DNA from: Paractinoplanes rishiriensis
GTDB lineage: Bacteria; Actinomycetota; Actinomycetes; Mycobacteriales; Micromonosporaceae
NCBI RefSeq assembly: GCF_016862375.1
Contig: NZ_BOMV01000102.1
Span: 1 to 64,000 of the forward strand
DNA: 64,000 nt
Direction: 5' to 3'
Shown here in pieces: positions 34,354-43,978 of the stretch (positions are counted from its first letter, which is position 1; every line of letters begins with the position of its first letter). The position numbers were made by a program, and so were the translations under genes. Below the pieces are notes generated by a model that saw nothing but the letters and a program-made list of their open reading frames with translations, was not told the origin of the DNA and made no database searches.

Positions 34354-35745
34354 TCAGCCGCGGCTCAGCGCGGAATGCCGCCGGCTGTACGCCAGGTAGA
34401 TGATCAGGCCGATCAGGAACCACACGCCGAACCGCAGCCAGGTGACCGGCGACAGGAACGTGATCAGCCAGAGTGAGAAGATCACCCCGATCACCGGCAC
34501 CACCGGCATGGCCGGCAGCCGGAACGCCCGCGGCGCCTCCGGCCGGGTGTAGCGCAGCACGATCACCGCGATGCAGACCACCACGAAGGCGAGCAGGATG
34601 CCGATGTTGGTGAGCTCGGCCGCCTCCCGGATCGGCAGGAACCCGGCGATCACCGCCGACGCGACACCCGCGATCCAGGTCACCCGGGCCGGCACCCGCC
34701 GCACCGGGTGCAGGTGGGCGAACCAGGACGGCAGCAGCCCGTCGCGGCTCATCGCGTACCAGACCCTGGTCACTCCGAGCATGAAGGTGAACATCACGGT
34801 GAGGATGCCGACGATCGCACCCACCGCGATCACGTCGGCCAGACCGGCCAGACCGACCGAGAGGAACGCCGTGGAGAACCCGCTCTCCGGGTCGATGTCC
34901 TGGTAGTTCTGCATGCCGGTGAGCACCAGCGTGGCCAGCACGTACAGCACCATCGAGATGGCCAGCGACCAGAGGATCGCCTTGGGCAGGTGCCGCCGGG
35001 CGTCCCGCGACTCCTCGGCCGCCGTGCTCATCGCGTCGTACCCGAACACCGCGAAGAACACCGTGGCCGCGCCGGTGATCGCCCCGCCCACGCCGAACGG
35101 GAAGAACGGCGTGTAGTTGTCGGTGTTCACATAGAAGACGCCGACCCCGATCACCAGCAGCACCACCGCGACCTTGATCGCCACCACCACGGTCTCGAAG
35201 CGCGCCGCCGCCCGGATGCCCATGTTCAGCAGGAACGCGATGAACAGGCAGAGCAGCAGCGCGAACAGGTCCACCACGTGCCCGTCCCCGGTCCCCGGCG
35301 CGCCCAGCATCCAGGCCGGCAGATCCAGACCCAGCTCGCCGACCAGGAACGAGAAGTAGCCCGAGATGCCGATCGCCACCACCGACACGATCGCCGTGTA
35401 CTCCAGCAGCAGGTCCCACCCGATGAACCAGGCGACCATCTCACCCAGCACCACGTAGCCGTAGGTGTAGGCCGAGCCCGCCTTCGGGATCATGCCGGCG
35501 AACTCGGCGTAGGACAGCGCGGCCGCCGCCGAGGCCACCCCCGCGATCAGGAAGGACAGCACCACCGCGGGCCCGGCCGTCTCGTTGGCCACCGCGCCGG
35601 CCAGCGCGAAGATCCCGGCCCCGATGATCCCGCCCACGCCGATCGCGGTCAGCTGGAACAGCCCCAGCGTCCGGGTCAGACCGCCCTCACCCTCGTCCGA
35701 GACGTCCTCGATCGGCTTCCGCCGGAACATCCCCTGCGTCGACAT
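34354..35745 (-). CDS. APC-family amino-acid permease
   Basis: A 463-residue permease with 12 or more transmembrane helices. The first helix G-V-G-G-I-I-G-A-G-I-F-A-L is the APC substrate-binding motif, and S-Y-A-E-F-A-G-M-I-P-K-A-G-S-A-Y-T-Y is typical of the cationic amino-acid transporter (CAT/YfnA) group. It imports an amino acid with a proton; the exact substrate is not readable. It stands alone, divergent from manD, with 195 bases between. Confidence 0.88.
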   Translation of the reverse strand: MSTQGMFRRKPIEDVSDEGEGGLTRTLGLFQLTAIGVGGIIGAGIFALAGAVANETAGPAVVLSFLIAGVASAAAALSYAEFAGMIPKAGSAYTYGYVVLGEMVAWFIGWDLLLEYTAIVSVVAIGISGYFSFLVGELGLDLPAWMLGAPGTGDGHVVDLFALLLCLFIAFLLNMGIRAAARFETVVVAIKVAVVLLVIGVGVFYVNTDNYTPFFPFGVGGAITGAATVFFAVFGYDAMSTAAEESRDARRHLPKAILWSLAISMVLYVLATLVLTGMQNYQDIDPESGFSTAFLSVGLAGLADVIAVGAIVGILTVMFTFMLGVTRVWYAMSRDGLLPSWFAHLHPVRRVPARVTWIAGVASAVIAGFLPIREAAELTNIGILLAFVVVCIAVIVLRYTRPEAPRAFRLPAMPVVPVIGVIFSLWLITFLSPVTWLRFGVWFLIGLIIYLAYSRRHSALSRG

Positions 35746-35940
35746 TGCCCTCTCCCCTCGACAAACCGATAGAAGACCGCAAATCCATTAGAGGTACGCA
35801 TGACGGCCGGGACAACCGCAGCGGCCGCGAACCGTGGCGCACGGCCGGCTCGCTGCAACGCCGGGCCGCACCCCGCCGCCGGGCCGGCGGGACGCCCGGC
35901 CGAACCTGATAGCGTCGGCCCGGCCGCCGAAGGGATCTCC

Positions 35941-37149
35941 ATGAAAATCGCCGACTGCCGGGTAATCGTCACCTGCCCGGGCCGCAACTTCGTCACCCTC
36001 AAGATCGAGACGGACGAGGGAGTGACCGGCATCGGCGACGCCACCCTCAACGGCCGCGAACTGGCCGTCGCCACCTACCTCACCGAACACGTGGTCCCGG
36101 CGCTGACCGGCCGCGACCCGGCCCGGATCGAGGACACCTGGCAGTACCTCTACAAGGGTGCGTACTGGCGGCGCGGGCCGGTCACCATGTCGGCGATCGC
36201 CGCGGTGGACATGGCGCTGTGGGACATCAAGGGCAAGGTCGCCGGCCTACCGGTCTACCAGCTGCTCGGCGGCCGCTCCCGGGACGGCGTCACGGTGTAC
36301 GGGCACGCCAACGCGGAGACCGTCGACGAGGTGCTGACCGAGGTCGACCGGTACGTCCAGCTGGGTTACCGGGCGGTGCGCGTGCAGACCGGCGTACCCG
36401 GCCTGGCCACCACGTACGGCGTCTCGAAAGATCGTCTCTTCTACGAACCGGCCGACGCCGCCGTCGCCAGCGAGGCCACCTGGGACACGGCGAGCTACCT
36501 CGCGCACACCCCGGGGGTCTTCGCCCGGGTGCGCGACGCGTTCGGCCCCGGCCTCAAACTGCTGCACGACGTGCACCACCGGCTCACCCCGATCGAGGCG
36601 GCCCGGCTCGGCAAGAGCCTCGAGCCGTACGCGCTGACCTGGATGGAGGATCCGGTGCCGGCCGAGCTCCAGCAGGGGTTCCGGCTGATCCGGCAGCACA
36701 CCACCACGCCGGTGGCGGTGGGCGAGGTGTTCAACACGGTCTGGGACTGCCAGCAGCTGATCACCGAGCAGCTCATCGACTACGTCCGGACCACGGTCGT
36801 GCACGCCGGCGGCATCACCCACCTGCGCCGGATCTTCGACCTGGCCGCGCTCTACCAGGTGCGCAGCGGCTCGCACGGGGCCACCGACCTGTCACCGGTG
36901 TCGATGGCCGCGGCACTGCACGTCGACCTGGCGATCCCGAACTTCGGCCTGCAGGAGTACATGCGGCACACCGAGGAGACCGACGCGGTGTTCCCGCACG
37001 GGTACCGGTTCGAGAACGGCTACCTGCACCCGGGCGAGCAGCCGGGACTGGGCGTGGACATCGACGAGGAGGCGGCCGCGCGGTACCCGTACCGGCCAAA
37101 AGCTCTGCCCGTGAACCGTCTCGTCGACGGGACCCTGCACGACTGGTGA
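35941..37149 (+). CDS. manD: D-mannonate dehydratase (enolase superfamily)
   Basis: A 402-residue enolase-superfamily enzyme. The numbered residues coincide with characterised ManD proteins: metal ligands Asp210, Glu236 and Glu262, catalytic His212 (H-D-V-H-H), and Arg147/Tyr159 of the second acid/base loop. It dehydrates D-mannonate to 2-keto-3-deoxy-gluconate, in hexuronate breakdown. The ATG at 35941 has GAAGGG upstream and gives the family length; the frame is open to 35800 without coding character. No other hexuronate gene lies next to it. Some members have low activity and other roles. Confidence 0.9.
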   Translation: MKIADCRVIVTCPGRNFVTLKIETDEGVTGIGDATLNGRELAVATYLTEHVVPALTGRDPARIEDTWQYLYKGAYWRRGPVTMSAIAAVDMALWDIKGKVAGLPVYQLLGGRSRDGVTVYGHANAETVDEVLTEVDRYVQLGYRAVRVQTGVPGLATTYGVSKDRLFYEPADAAVASEATWDTASYLAHTPGVFARVRDAFGPGLKLLHDVHHRLTPIEAARLGKSLEPYALTWMEDPVPAELQQGFRLIRQHTTTPVAVGEVFNTVWDCQQLITEQLIDYVRTTVVHAGGITHLRRIFDLAALYQVRSGSHGATDLSPVSMAAALHVDLAIPNFGLQEYMRHTEETDAVFPHGYRFENGYLHPGEQPGLGVDIDEEAAARYPYRPKALPVNRLVDGTLHDW

Positions 37150-37938
37150 TCAGCCCGTGGTTTCTTTGACCCAGGGCAGCAGGATCAGCTCGATCAGCAC
37201 CAGGATGTAGTACAGGACGATGCTCATGGCGGCCACCAGCGCGATGGCCGCGAACGACAGCGCGGTGTCCGAGCCGGCCGTGGTGATGATGTAGCCGAGG
37301 CCGGCGCCGGCGCCGAACAGCTCGCCGAGCAGCGCGCCGATCACCGCGAGCGGCAGGCCGACCTTGAGGCCCACGAAGATCTGCGGCAGCGCGCTGGGGA
37401 AGCGCACCTTCAGGAAGGTCTGCAACCGGCCGGCCGACAGCGACCGGGCGAGCTCGGCGAGCTCGGCGGGCGTCCGGGACAGGCCGGTGATCACCGCGAG
37501 CACGATCGGGAAGAAGCAGAGCAGCACCGCCATCACGACGCTGGGTGCCCGGCCGACGCCGAGCCAGACCAGCAGCAGCGGTCCGAACGCCATCTTGGGC
37601 ACCGCGTTGAGCGCCACCAGCGACGGCATGAACGCGCGTTCCAGGGTGCGGGAACTGCCCAGCACCCCGCCGATGACCAGGCCCAGCACGATGGTGATGC
37701 CGAAACCCTGCACGGTGGCGAGGAAGGTGATCCACGCGTTGTCGAACAGGTAGCCGGGCATCCGGCTGAACGCCTCGACCACCTCGGGCGGCGTCGGCGC
37801 GGTGTAGGACTCGATCTCGAAGACGATGATGGCCAGCCACCACAGTCCGATGCTGACGGCGCCGCCGATCACGGCCAGTGCCACCGCACCGACCGGGCCC
37901 CGCCGCCGGGTGCCGGGTTGCTCGGCCGTCGCGACCAC
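37150..37938 (-). CDS. ABC transporter permease (SsuC/NMT1-system type)
   Basis: A 262-residue permease with about six helices and the BPD_transp_1 EAA loop region (L-A-R-S-L-S-A-G-R-L-Q-T-F-L-K-V-R-F-P-S-A-L-P-Q-I-F-V-G-L-K-V-G). It is the type that serves nitrate/sulfonate/taurine or thiamine-precursor importers. It follows the substrate-binding lipoprotein gene by 66 bases. Its stop abuts the manD stop on the other strand. The ATPase subunit is missing from this locus. Confidence 0.87.
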   Translation of the reverse strand: MVATAEQPGTRRRGPVGAVALAVIGGAVSIGLWWLAIIVFEIESYTAPTPPEVVEAFSRMPGYLFDNAWITFLATVQGFGITIVLGLVIGGVLGSSRTLERAFMPSLVALNAVPKMAFGPLLLVWLGVGRAPSVVMAVLLCFFPIVLAVITGLSRTPAELAELARSLSAGRLQTFLKVRFPSALPQIFVGLKVGLPLAVIGALLGELFGAGAGLGYIITTAGSDTALSFAAIALVAAMSIVLYYILVLIELILLPWVKETTG

Positions 37939-38004
37939 CTGTCGTATCCTCCGCGATCAGACGGTGCGCCCGGCGTCATCGCGACGCCGGACGCACCCCG
38001 TTGT

Positions 38005-39039
38005 TCAGCTCTTCGGCAGGAAGTCGACCGACACCACGTCGAGCGGGTCGAACACCGACGGGATGACGCCGGCGCCCTGCACGATCGCGATGTTACGGGC
38101 AACGCGCTGCGGGTCGAGAGCGCCCACCGCCGCACCGCCGGCCGCCGACTTCACGTACGGCACCATGAGGTTGTTCTCGGCGATGGCCACCGGCTCGGGC
38201 TGGATCTTCTGGTACTTGGCGTAGATCTTGCCGGCCTCGGCCGGGTTCTCGATCGCGTCCCGCAGGCCCTTGAGCAGCGCCTCGTTGAAGCGGCGGATCC
38301 GGTCCGGGTTCTCGGTGACCTGCTTCTTGGCCACGCCGACGCCCACGCCGTACAGGTCGGTGAGGAAGTCGGTGTACGGCAGGACCACGGCCTTCTTGCC
38401 CTTGCCGACCCGCTCGATGCCGGGCTTGCCGACCGCGAACTGGGTGGCGGCGTCGACCGTGCCGGCCGCGACGTTCTGCGGGTGCTGCTCCAGCGGGATG
38501 TTGACCCACTGGATCTTGGACTCGTCGATGCCGGCCAGCTTGGCGTACGCCGGGAACAGCGTCTTGGCCACACCGCCGGGCAGGTACGCGATCTTCTTAC
38601 CGGCCAGGTCCTTGGGACTGGTGATGCCGCGGCCCTCGAGCGTCATGATGCACTGGAGGTTCCGCTGCTGGATCGCGTTGACGATGGTGAAGTCCTTGAA
38701 CGTCCCCTTGCCGTACTCGATCAGCGCGGCCGTGATGTCCAGGGCGGCGAAGTCGACCTTGCCGCTCTGCAGCAGGGTCAGGTTGGGGGCGGTGCCCTTG
38801 CCCGCCTGCACCTCGACCTCGAGGCCGGCCTGCTTGAAGTAGCCCTTCTCGATGGCTACGAAGACGAAGGCCTCACGGCCCAGGATGCTGGCACCGGTCA
38901 GGTACGTGACCTTCTCGGTGCCGCCGCCGCTGGCCTTGCCCGCGGACGACGGGTCGTCCGAATCATTCGTGCAGCCCGCACTGAGGACCAGAGCCGCCAC
39001 CGCGGCGACCGTGCCCAGCACGCGCGTCATTCTCTTCAC
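38005..39039 (-). CDS. NMT1/THI5-like ABC substrate-binding lipoprotein
   Basis: A 344-residue lipoprotein: signal peptide with lipobox L-S-A-G-C at about residue 23, then an NMT1-like periplasmic-binding fold (E-K-V-T-Y-L-T-G...V-F-V-A-I-E-K-G-Y-F-K-Q-A-G-L-E-V-E-V). The family delivers sulfonates, nitrate or pyrimidine precursors to a permease. It is co-directional with the permease gene, and downstream of the methyltransferase gene by 32 bases, so the three probably form one transcript. Ligand unknown. Confidence 0.87.
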   Translation of the reverse strand: MKRMTRVLGTVAAVAALVLSAGCTNDSDDPSSAGKASGGGTEKVTYLTGASILGREAFVFVAIEKGYFKQAGLEVEVQAGKGTAPNLTLLQSGKVDFAALDITAALIEYGKGTFKDFTIVNAIQQRNLQCIMTLEGRGITSPKDLAGKKIAYLPGGVAKTLFPAYAKLAGIDESKIQWVNIPLEQHPQNVAAGTVDAATQFAVGKPGIERVGKGKKAVVLPYTDFLTDLYGVGVGVAKKQVTENPDRIRRFNEALLKGLRDAIENPAEAGKIYAKYQKIQPEPVAIAENNLMVPYVKSAAGGAAVGALDPQRVARNIAIVQGAGVIPSVFDPLDVVSVDFLPKS

Positions 39040-39071
39040 GCGAAGTTCCTTCCGAGGGGGATATGGAGGAG

Positions 39072-39878
39072 TCAGCGCGGCTTGTAGCCGACGGTCGAAA
39101 GCATGTGGATACCGCGCAGCACGAGCCGCGGGTCGAGGGCGAGGCGGCGCAGGTGGTCCAGGTCGTCGAGCGACATGCCGGCCTCGACGAGGCGGTCCTG
39201 CAGCTCGTGCGACCCGGAGTAGGCGAGCAGGCAGACACCGGTGCCGCCCGGGAACGAGCCCTGCCAGCCCTGCGTCTCCACGCCGTCCAGTCCGAGGTCG
39301 AGCATGGCCTGGTGCTTCATGCGGTTCCAGGTCTGGTCGTTGCCGGCCGAGACGAGAACGGCGGTCAGGGCGCGCTCGTAGGCCGCGAAGATCTCGTACG
39401 CGCGTGGGTCGGGCGTCGCCAGCACCGCCCGGCTCCAGCCCGCCTCGAGCTCCTCGATCACCAGCGCTCCGCCCGGCCGCAGCGCACCGGCCAGCTTGGC
39501 GAGCACCTCGCGCCGCTGCGGCAGGTGCTGCAGCACGGCCCGCACGTGGATGACGTCGAACGGCCCCTCGGGCAGCGGATCGGTCACCACGTTGTGCTGC
39601 AGGGTGGTCAGCTGCGGGTGGTCCGGGACGTGCTGCGGCTTGAGGTCGGTGGCGATGACGGAACCGGTCGGCCCGACCTGCTCGGCCAGCCAGACGGCGA
39701 TCGTGCCGGCACCCGCGCCGATCTCGAGACAGCGAGCACCTGGGCCGACTCCCGCCGCGAGCAGCCGAGCGGTGCTGAATTCGTCAAGCGTGGCGCCGAG
39801 CGCCCCGAGCATTTCCGCCGCGGTGGGCTCATCGTTGTCGAACGCGTACGGGACATCGGGCTCCCTGACCGCGGTCAT
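39072..39878 (-). CDS. SAM-dependent methyltransferase
   Basis: A 268-residue class I methyltransferase. Motif I is C-L-E-I-G-A-G-A-G-T, followed by I-A-T-D-L-K, then F-D-V-I-H-V-R-A-V-L-Q-H-L (motif IV) and L-R-P-G-G-A-L-V-I-E-E (motif VI). The substrate is unknown. The start at 39878 is supported by CAGGAGA upstream; the frame is open to 39917. It is the first gene of the unit that includes the ABC importer, so it may act on an imported compound. Confidence 0.85.
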   Translation of the reverse strand: MTAVREPDVPYAFDNDEPTAAEMLGALGATLDEFSTARLLAAGVGPGARCLEIGAGAGTIAVWLAEQVGPTGSVIATDLKPQHVPDHPQLTTLQHNVVTDPLPEGPFDVIHVRAVLQHLPQRREVLAKLAGALRPGGALVIEELEAGWSRAVLATPDPRAYEIFAAYERALTAVLVSAGNDQTWNRMKHQAMLDLGLDGVETQGWQGSFPGGTGVCLLAYSGSHELQDRLVEAGMSLDDLDHLRRLALDPRLVLRGIHMLSTVGYKPR

Positions 39879-40357
39879 GAAATCTCCTGACGGGTCGTAG
39901 CGAGGCGAAGCTTTCATGATCGCCGTGGAGCACGATAGCGAACGCAGCGTCTTGATCGGAACGATGGATGTCGATCTTTATCACAACTTTCCCCGCGTGT
40001 CCCGACATGCCCACATAGGACATCGACGGGCGGCCTAGCGCCCGCGAGGTGGCGCAAACGATAGCAGGGCGCCCACCGCACTCCCTTCCGCCCCGGGGTC
40101 CACCAAAGACCCGAGCTTCCCTCGCCCCACCCACCCCCCGCATCACCCGTCCGAGTGCCCATTGACCACGGCAAACGTCTGCCCCCCACCCCCGCCACCC
40201 ACTCGAACCCCCACCGCCAACCCAAACGCCCGCTAAGAAATCCCCCAATTTCCCAGGTCAAGACATTGACACAAGTCGATCATGAGAGAAACCCCATAAT
40301 CGACCCCATCAAGCCAGCCCCCACTCCCCCACCTTCCGACAGCCACCACCGCCTCCG

Positions 40358-40448
40358 GCCACACCGCCCTGCCACACCGCCCTGCCACACCGCCCTGCCA
40401 CACCGCCCTGCCACACCGCCCTGCCACACCGCCCTGCCACACCGCCCG
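40358..40448. repeat. 13-bp tandem repeat, seven copies
   Basis: Seven head-to-tail copies of GCCACACCGCCCT, the last with one change. The unit is not a multiple of three, so the array shifts frame at each copy, and it lies outside any gene. It is a typical replication-slippage minisatellite. Confidence 0.9.
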
Positions 40449-41215
40449 GCCGCACCGCCACAGGCCGCCCGCAGTCCGCACCCCCATCACCGCAACCGCC
40501 TCCCACCCGCAGCCGCACCCCTCCTATCGGGGCCATGCCGCACAGCGACCACCCGCCGACCGCAGTCGCACCGCTCCAAAGCAGCCGAGCGGGCTCCACG
40601 TAACCGATATGTCGCAGTTGACGGACATGCGACGCGAACCCGCCCTGCCATCAGCGCGCTCCTGCCGTGCCCGCCCGCACCGCCCCGCCCCGCCCCGCCC
40701 CGCGCGACAGTGCGGGCGCCGCCGCTCCCAGCCGATCTGGATAGAAATGAAGCCCAGCCCGTGAAAAAGCTGCAGGTGACTGTGGCCATGACGCGAGGCT
40801 CGCCCGATCTCGCGGGGCTCAAGGGCACGATGACGCCTGCCCGCACCCATTTTCTTAGATCATGGGCAGGCGCGCAGCGCCCCGGAAGACTTGCGGACAT
40901 CCCGCACAGCCCGGACACGAACTCGACGACCTCGCGACACCTCCGCGCACCGAACGCGCGATCTTGGCGACTGCTTGCTCCGCGAACAGGAACTGGACAA
41001 CTTCGCCGCCATCGGCCGCAGGCTGACGGAGAGCGGCGGAGAGCACGGCACAGAGCACGCCCACCTCGAGCGGTGCCGTGCCGGCGCCCGCGGGGTCCGC
41101 GGGGTCCGCGCCAAACCCTCCAGGTCCGACATATCTGGGTTTTTACGGCCTTCGGATGAGAAAGCGGGGGCCTGATCTGCTGTTCCTCTGGTGCATCCGA
41201 TCGGCAGCGAGCGCT

Positions 41216-41266
41216 GCGCACCGTGGCCCGCGCACCGTGGCCCGCGCACCGTGGCCCGCGCACCGG
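41216..41266. repeat. 14-bp tandem repeat, three and a half copies
   Basis: Three exact copies of GCGCACCGTGGCCC plus a partial fourth, 20 bases downstream of the stop codon of the DUF574 gene on the other strand. Non-coding minisatellite. Confidence 0.85.
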
Positions 41267-41286
41267 ATCGATGAGGTCGCCGACGG

Positions 41287-42099
41287 CTAGTGTTTGCGGC
41301 CTATCGCGGCGTAGATGCCCAAGTCCTGGCAGGCGGTGCGCTCGGGGATGGTGGCCTCGGGGCGCCAGTCAGATACCGCGACTATGCCGGGGGTTACTAT
41401 CTCGAGGCCGGTCAGCCAGGCGTTGATGGAGTCTTTGGGGCGGCAGCGGACGTCGATCGCGCCGGTGGCGAACATCTGCTCGTAGGCGGCCACGCCGGCT
41501 GGGCTGCCGAAGTCCAGCGTGCTGTGGCTCATCGCGAGGAAGCTGCCTGGTGGGAGTGCGTCCAGGAGAGCGCGCACGGCGGCCGTCGCGGTGGCGTCGT
41601 CCTTGATGAAGTGCAGAACTGCCACCAGGAGCAGGCCCACCGGCTGGCGCAGGTCCAGGGTTTCGCGCACGGTCGGGTGGGCCAGGATCGCGCCGGGGTC
41701 GCGCAGGTCGGCCTCCACGCACGCGATGCGGCCGCGGGTGTCGCCGCGGAGCAGGGCCCGGGCGTGCGACATGACTACCGGGTCGTTGTCGACGTAGACG
41801 ATGCGGCACTCGGGGGCGACGCGCTGCGCGACCTCGTGGGTGTTGTCGGGGGCGGGCAGGCCGGTGCCGATGTCGAGGAACTGGCGTACGCCCGACTCGG
41901 CCAGGAAGCGGACTCCCCTGCGCAGGAATGCGCGGTTTGCCCGGGCCAGGTCGACCACCACGGGGAACACCTCGGCGATCCGGTCACCCGAGGCACGGTC
42001 GGCGGCGAAGTGGTCTTTGCCGCCGAGCCAATAGTTGTAGCGGCGGGCAGGATGCGGCACGGACGGGTCGATCCGGCTGCTCTTGCTGCCCTCGCCCAC
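41287..42099 (-). CDS. DUF574/SAV2177-family methyltransferase
   Basis: A 270-residue SAM methyltransferase of the actinobacterial DUF574 type. Hallmarks are P-H-P-A-R-R-Y-N-Y-W-L-G-G-K-D-H-F-A-A-D-R at the N-terminus, F-L-D-I-G-T-G-L-P (SAM loop) and V-Y-V-D-N-D-P-V-V. These proteins are abundant in Streptomyces and relatives and are mostly of unknown substrate. The GTG at 42099 has a GGGGGGAG site eight bases upstream and gives the conserved start; the longer frame is spurious. It is adjacent to, but not tightly coupled with, the Ser/Thr kinase gene. Confidence 0.88.
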   Translation of the reverse strand: MGEGSKSSRIDPSVPHPARRYNYWLGGKDHFAADRASGDRIAEVFPVVVDLARANRAFLRRGVRFLAESGVRQFLDIGTGLPAPDNTHEVAQRVAPECRIVYVDNDPVVMSHARALLRGDTRGRIACVEADLRDPGAILAHPTVRETLDLRQPVGLLLVAVLHFIKDDATATAAVRALLDALPPGSFLAMSHSTLDFGSPAGVAAYEQMFATGAIDVRCRPKDSINAWLTGLEIVTPGIVAVSDWRPEATIPERTACQDLGIYAAIGRKH

Positions 42100-42190
42100 G
42101 CAGGATCTCCCCCCGGCCGACCGCCACCGTCCGTTCAGGAAAGAGCTTACCTGTGACCGTCCGGTGTGGATGTCCGGAATCGCGGGAGAC

Positions 42191-43942
42191 TTACGGGCAA
42201 TGCCCGGACGGGCTGTCGAACCGCACACCACCCGCCGCACCGCCCCACTTCACGCAGGTCTCGGCCGACTTCACCTTCACCGGGCCGGCGTAATACTCGA
42301 ACTGCCCGCTGTCGGCCACCCGGTCGGCGCCCTCCGCCTCGAGATAGGCGGACGTCGCCGTCGCGGTGCCGACATCGGCGGCCTTGAGCGTCGTCGTGCA
42401 GTTCCGCCCGGAAGTCGCGTTGTAGAGCAGGTACACCCGGCCCTGCAGGGTGCCGTCCCCGGCCAGCAACGGCGCCGAGTCGACCACCGCAAATTTGTTG
42501 CCGCAAACCTCACCAGGCGTGTACGGATTACCGGCCCCTCCCCCGGTGGGCGCCGGAGTGACCCCGGTCGGCGCCGCCGTCGGAGCCGGCACACCGGCAA
42601 CGGGCGCACTGCTGGCCGCCCGCGACGGCCCCACCACCGGCGTGCGTCCCGGATTTCCCGGGCGGCTCGACGAGGGCACCGCACCGGGCACCGCCGGCGC
42701 ACCGGCAGACGGCACGCGGCTCGCACTGGGCCCGGCGGCCAGTCCACTGTCCCCGTCGCCCGGGTTCTGCGCCTCGCCGAGACCCGGCCGCACCGCCAGC
42801 CCGACCGCAACCCCACCGGCGGCGATCACCACAGCAGCCGCGACCAGCGCCAACGCGGTGCGCACCCGCCGCTTACCCCGGCCCGCCGTGGGGGGAGGGG
42901 TGGTGGAGGAACGGGCGGCGGAAGAGGGGACCGCGGGCGAGGAAGGGGTAGCGGAAGAGGACGGGGCGGCGGAATAAGGGGTGGCGGAGGAAGACGGGAT
43001 CGCGGAAGAGGAAGCGGACGAGGTGTCGGAGGAGGAAGGCGTCGCGGCAGAGGAAGACGAGTTGGTGGAGGAAGAAAGAGAGAAGGAGGAGGGGGCGTCG
43101 GTGGATGAAATGCCGAAGCTTCCCGTCGGCAGCGTCTCCAGTACCGCGCGGGCCGCCTCCGCCAGCGCGGCCGCTGTCGGGTAACGCTGGGCCGGATCCT
43201 TGTCGAGGGTTCGCAGCAGCAGTTCCGCCGCGGCGAGTGGGAGGTCGTCGGGCAGCTCCGGCGGGTCGCCGTTGACCAGTTGGTTGAGGACGTATACCGG
43301 GTTCTCGCCCACGTAGGGCGGGCGGCCCACCAGGCAGAAGTACGCCACCGTGCCGAGCGCGTACACGTCCGACACCGGGGTCACCGGCTGGCCCTCGGCC
43401 TGTTCGGGTGCCATGTAGTGCACCGAGCCCATCACCACGTTCGGGCTGGTGATGCCGGTTATGTCGACCGAGCGGGCCACGCCGAAGTCGACCAGGACCA
43501 CCCCGCCGCCGGGGCGGATCAGCAGGTTGCTCGGCTTCACGTCGCGGTGGACTATGCCGGCCTCGTGGGCCACCTGGAGCGCGTCGGCCGCCTGGGCCAC
43601 GATCGTCAGCGTCTCCGGCACCCCGAGCCCGCCGGCCGCGCGGACCATGGTGGACAGCGGGATGCCGTCGACGTACTCCATCACCAGGTAGTCCGGTGCG
43701 CTCTCCGCGTAGTCGTAGACCTGGACGATGCCGGGGTGGCGCAGCGCCGCCATCATCCGGGCCTCGGTGCGGAAGCGGGTGATGAACTCGGCGTCCGCCA
43801 TCAGCTTCGGCAGCAGGACCTTCACCGCTACCCCGCGGTGCAGCAGGACGTCCGTCCCGCGCCACACCTCGCCCATTCCGCCCGCCGCGATGCGCTCGTC
43901 GAGCCGGTAGCGGTCGTTCAGCAGTTGTCCGGGGGCAAGCAC
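42191..43942 (-). CDS. Membrane Ser/Thr protein kinase (PknB-like)
   Basis: A 583-residue eukaryotic-type kinase. Residues 1-270 hold the kinase: glycine loop I-A-A-G-G-M-G-E-V-W, Lys41 (V-A-V-K-V), catalytic H-R-D134-V-K-P-S-N and D-F-G-V-A. A Ser-dominated linker follows at roughly 275-345, then a transmembrane helix (L-A-L-V-A-A-A-V-V-I-A-A-G-G) and an Ala/Pro/Ser-rich extracellular stalk. The last 100 residues form a small domain with four cysteines (E-V-C-G, N-C-T-T, E-T-C-V, G-H-C-P), likely two disulfides, in place of the PASTA repeats of PknB. It probably senses an extracellular signal; the ligand is unknown. Confidence 0.9.
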   Translation of the reverse strand: MLAPGQLLNDRYRLDERIAAGGMGEVWRGTDVLLHRGVAVKVLLPKLMADAEFITRFRTEARMMAALRHPGIVQVYDYAESAPDYLVMEYVDGIPLSTMVRAAGGLGVPETLTIVAQAADALQVAHEAGIVHRDVKPSNLLIRPGGGVVLVDFGVARSVDITGITSPNVVMGSVHYMAPEQAEGQPVTPVSDVYALGTVAYFCLVGRPPYVGENPVYVLNQLVNGDPPELPDDLPLAAAELLLRTLDKDPAQRYPTAAALAEAARAVLETLPTGSFGISSTDAPSSFSLSSSTNSSSSAATPSSSDTSSASSSAIPSSSATPYSAAPSSSATPSSPAVPSSAARSSTTPPPTAGRGKRRVRTALALVAAAVVIAAGGVAVGLAVRPGLGEAQNPGDGDSGLAAGPSASRVPSAGAPAVPGAVPSSSRPGNPGRTPVVGPSRAASSAPVAGVPAPTAAPTGVTPAPTGGGAGNPYTPGEVCGNKFAVVDSAPLLAGDGTLQGRVYLLYNATSGRNCTTTLKAADVGTATATSAYLEAEGADRVADSGQFEYYAGPVKVKSAETCVKWGGAAGGVRFDSPSGHCP

Positions 43943-43978
43943 CGGATCATGCTACTCACGTTCGACCCGCGCGCCAGT

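Larger units (their letters stand above)
39879..41286. other. Long intergenic stretch with minisatellites
   Basis: About 1.4 kb with no gene I can support. The long frames here are Pro/Arg/His-rich products of C-runs and tandem repeats and are open in several frames at once. Two short tandem repeats (listed separately) and a GC-only tract near 40675-40715 are present. A frame at 40891-41175 contains a more protein-like piece (R-D-L-G-D-C-L-L-R-E-Q-E-L-D-N-F) that may be a remnant. Confidence 0.45.

Noticed and set aside
35800..35940. N-terminal extension of manD
   Set aside because: The extension is Ala/Pro/Gly-rich; the ATG at 35941 gives the exact ManD numbering of metal ligands.
40358..40448. 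CRISPR-like array
   Set aside because: Units are 13 bp, directly adjacent with no spacers, and no cas gene is present.
40155..41159. 334-codon ORF across the 13-bp repeat
   Set aside because: The array is equally open in other frames and the product is Pro/His/Arg-rich low complexity without a ribosome site.
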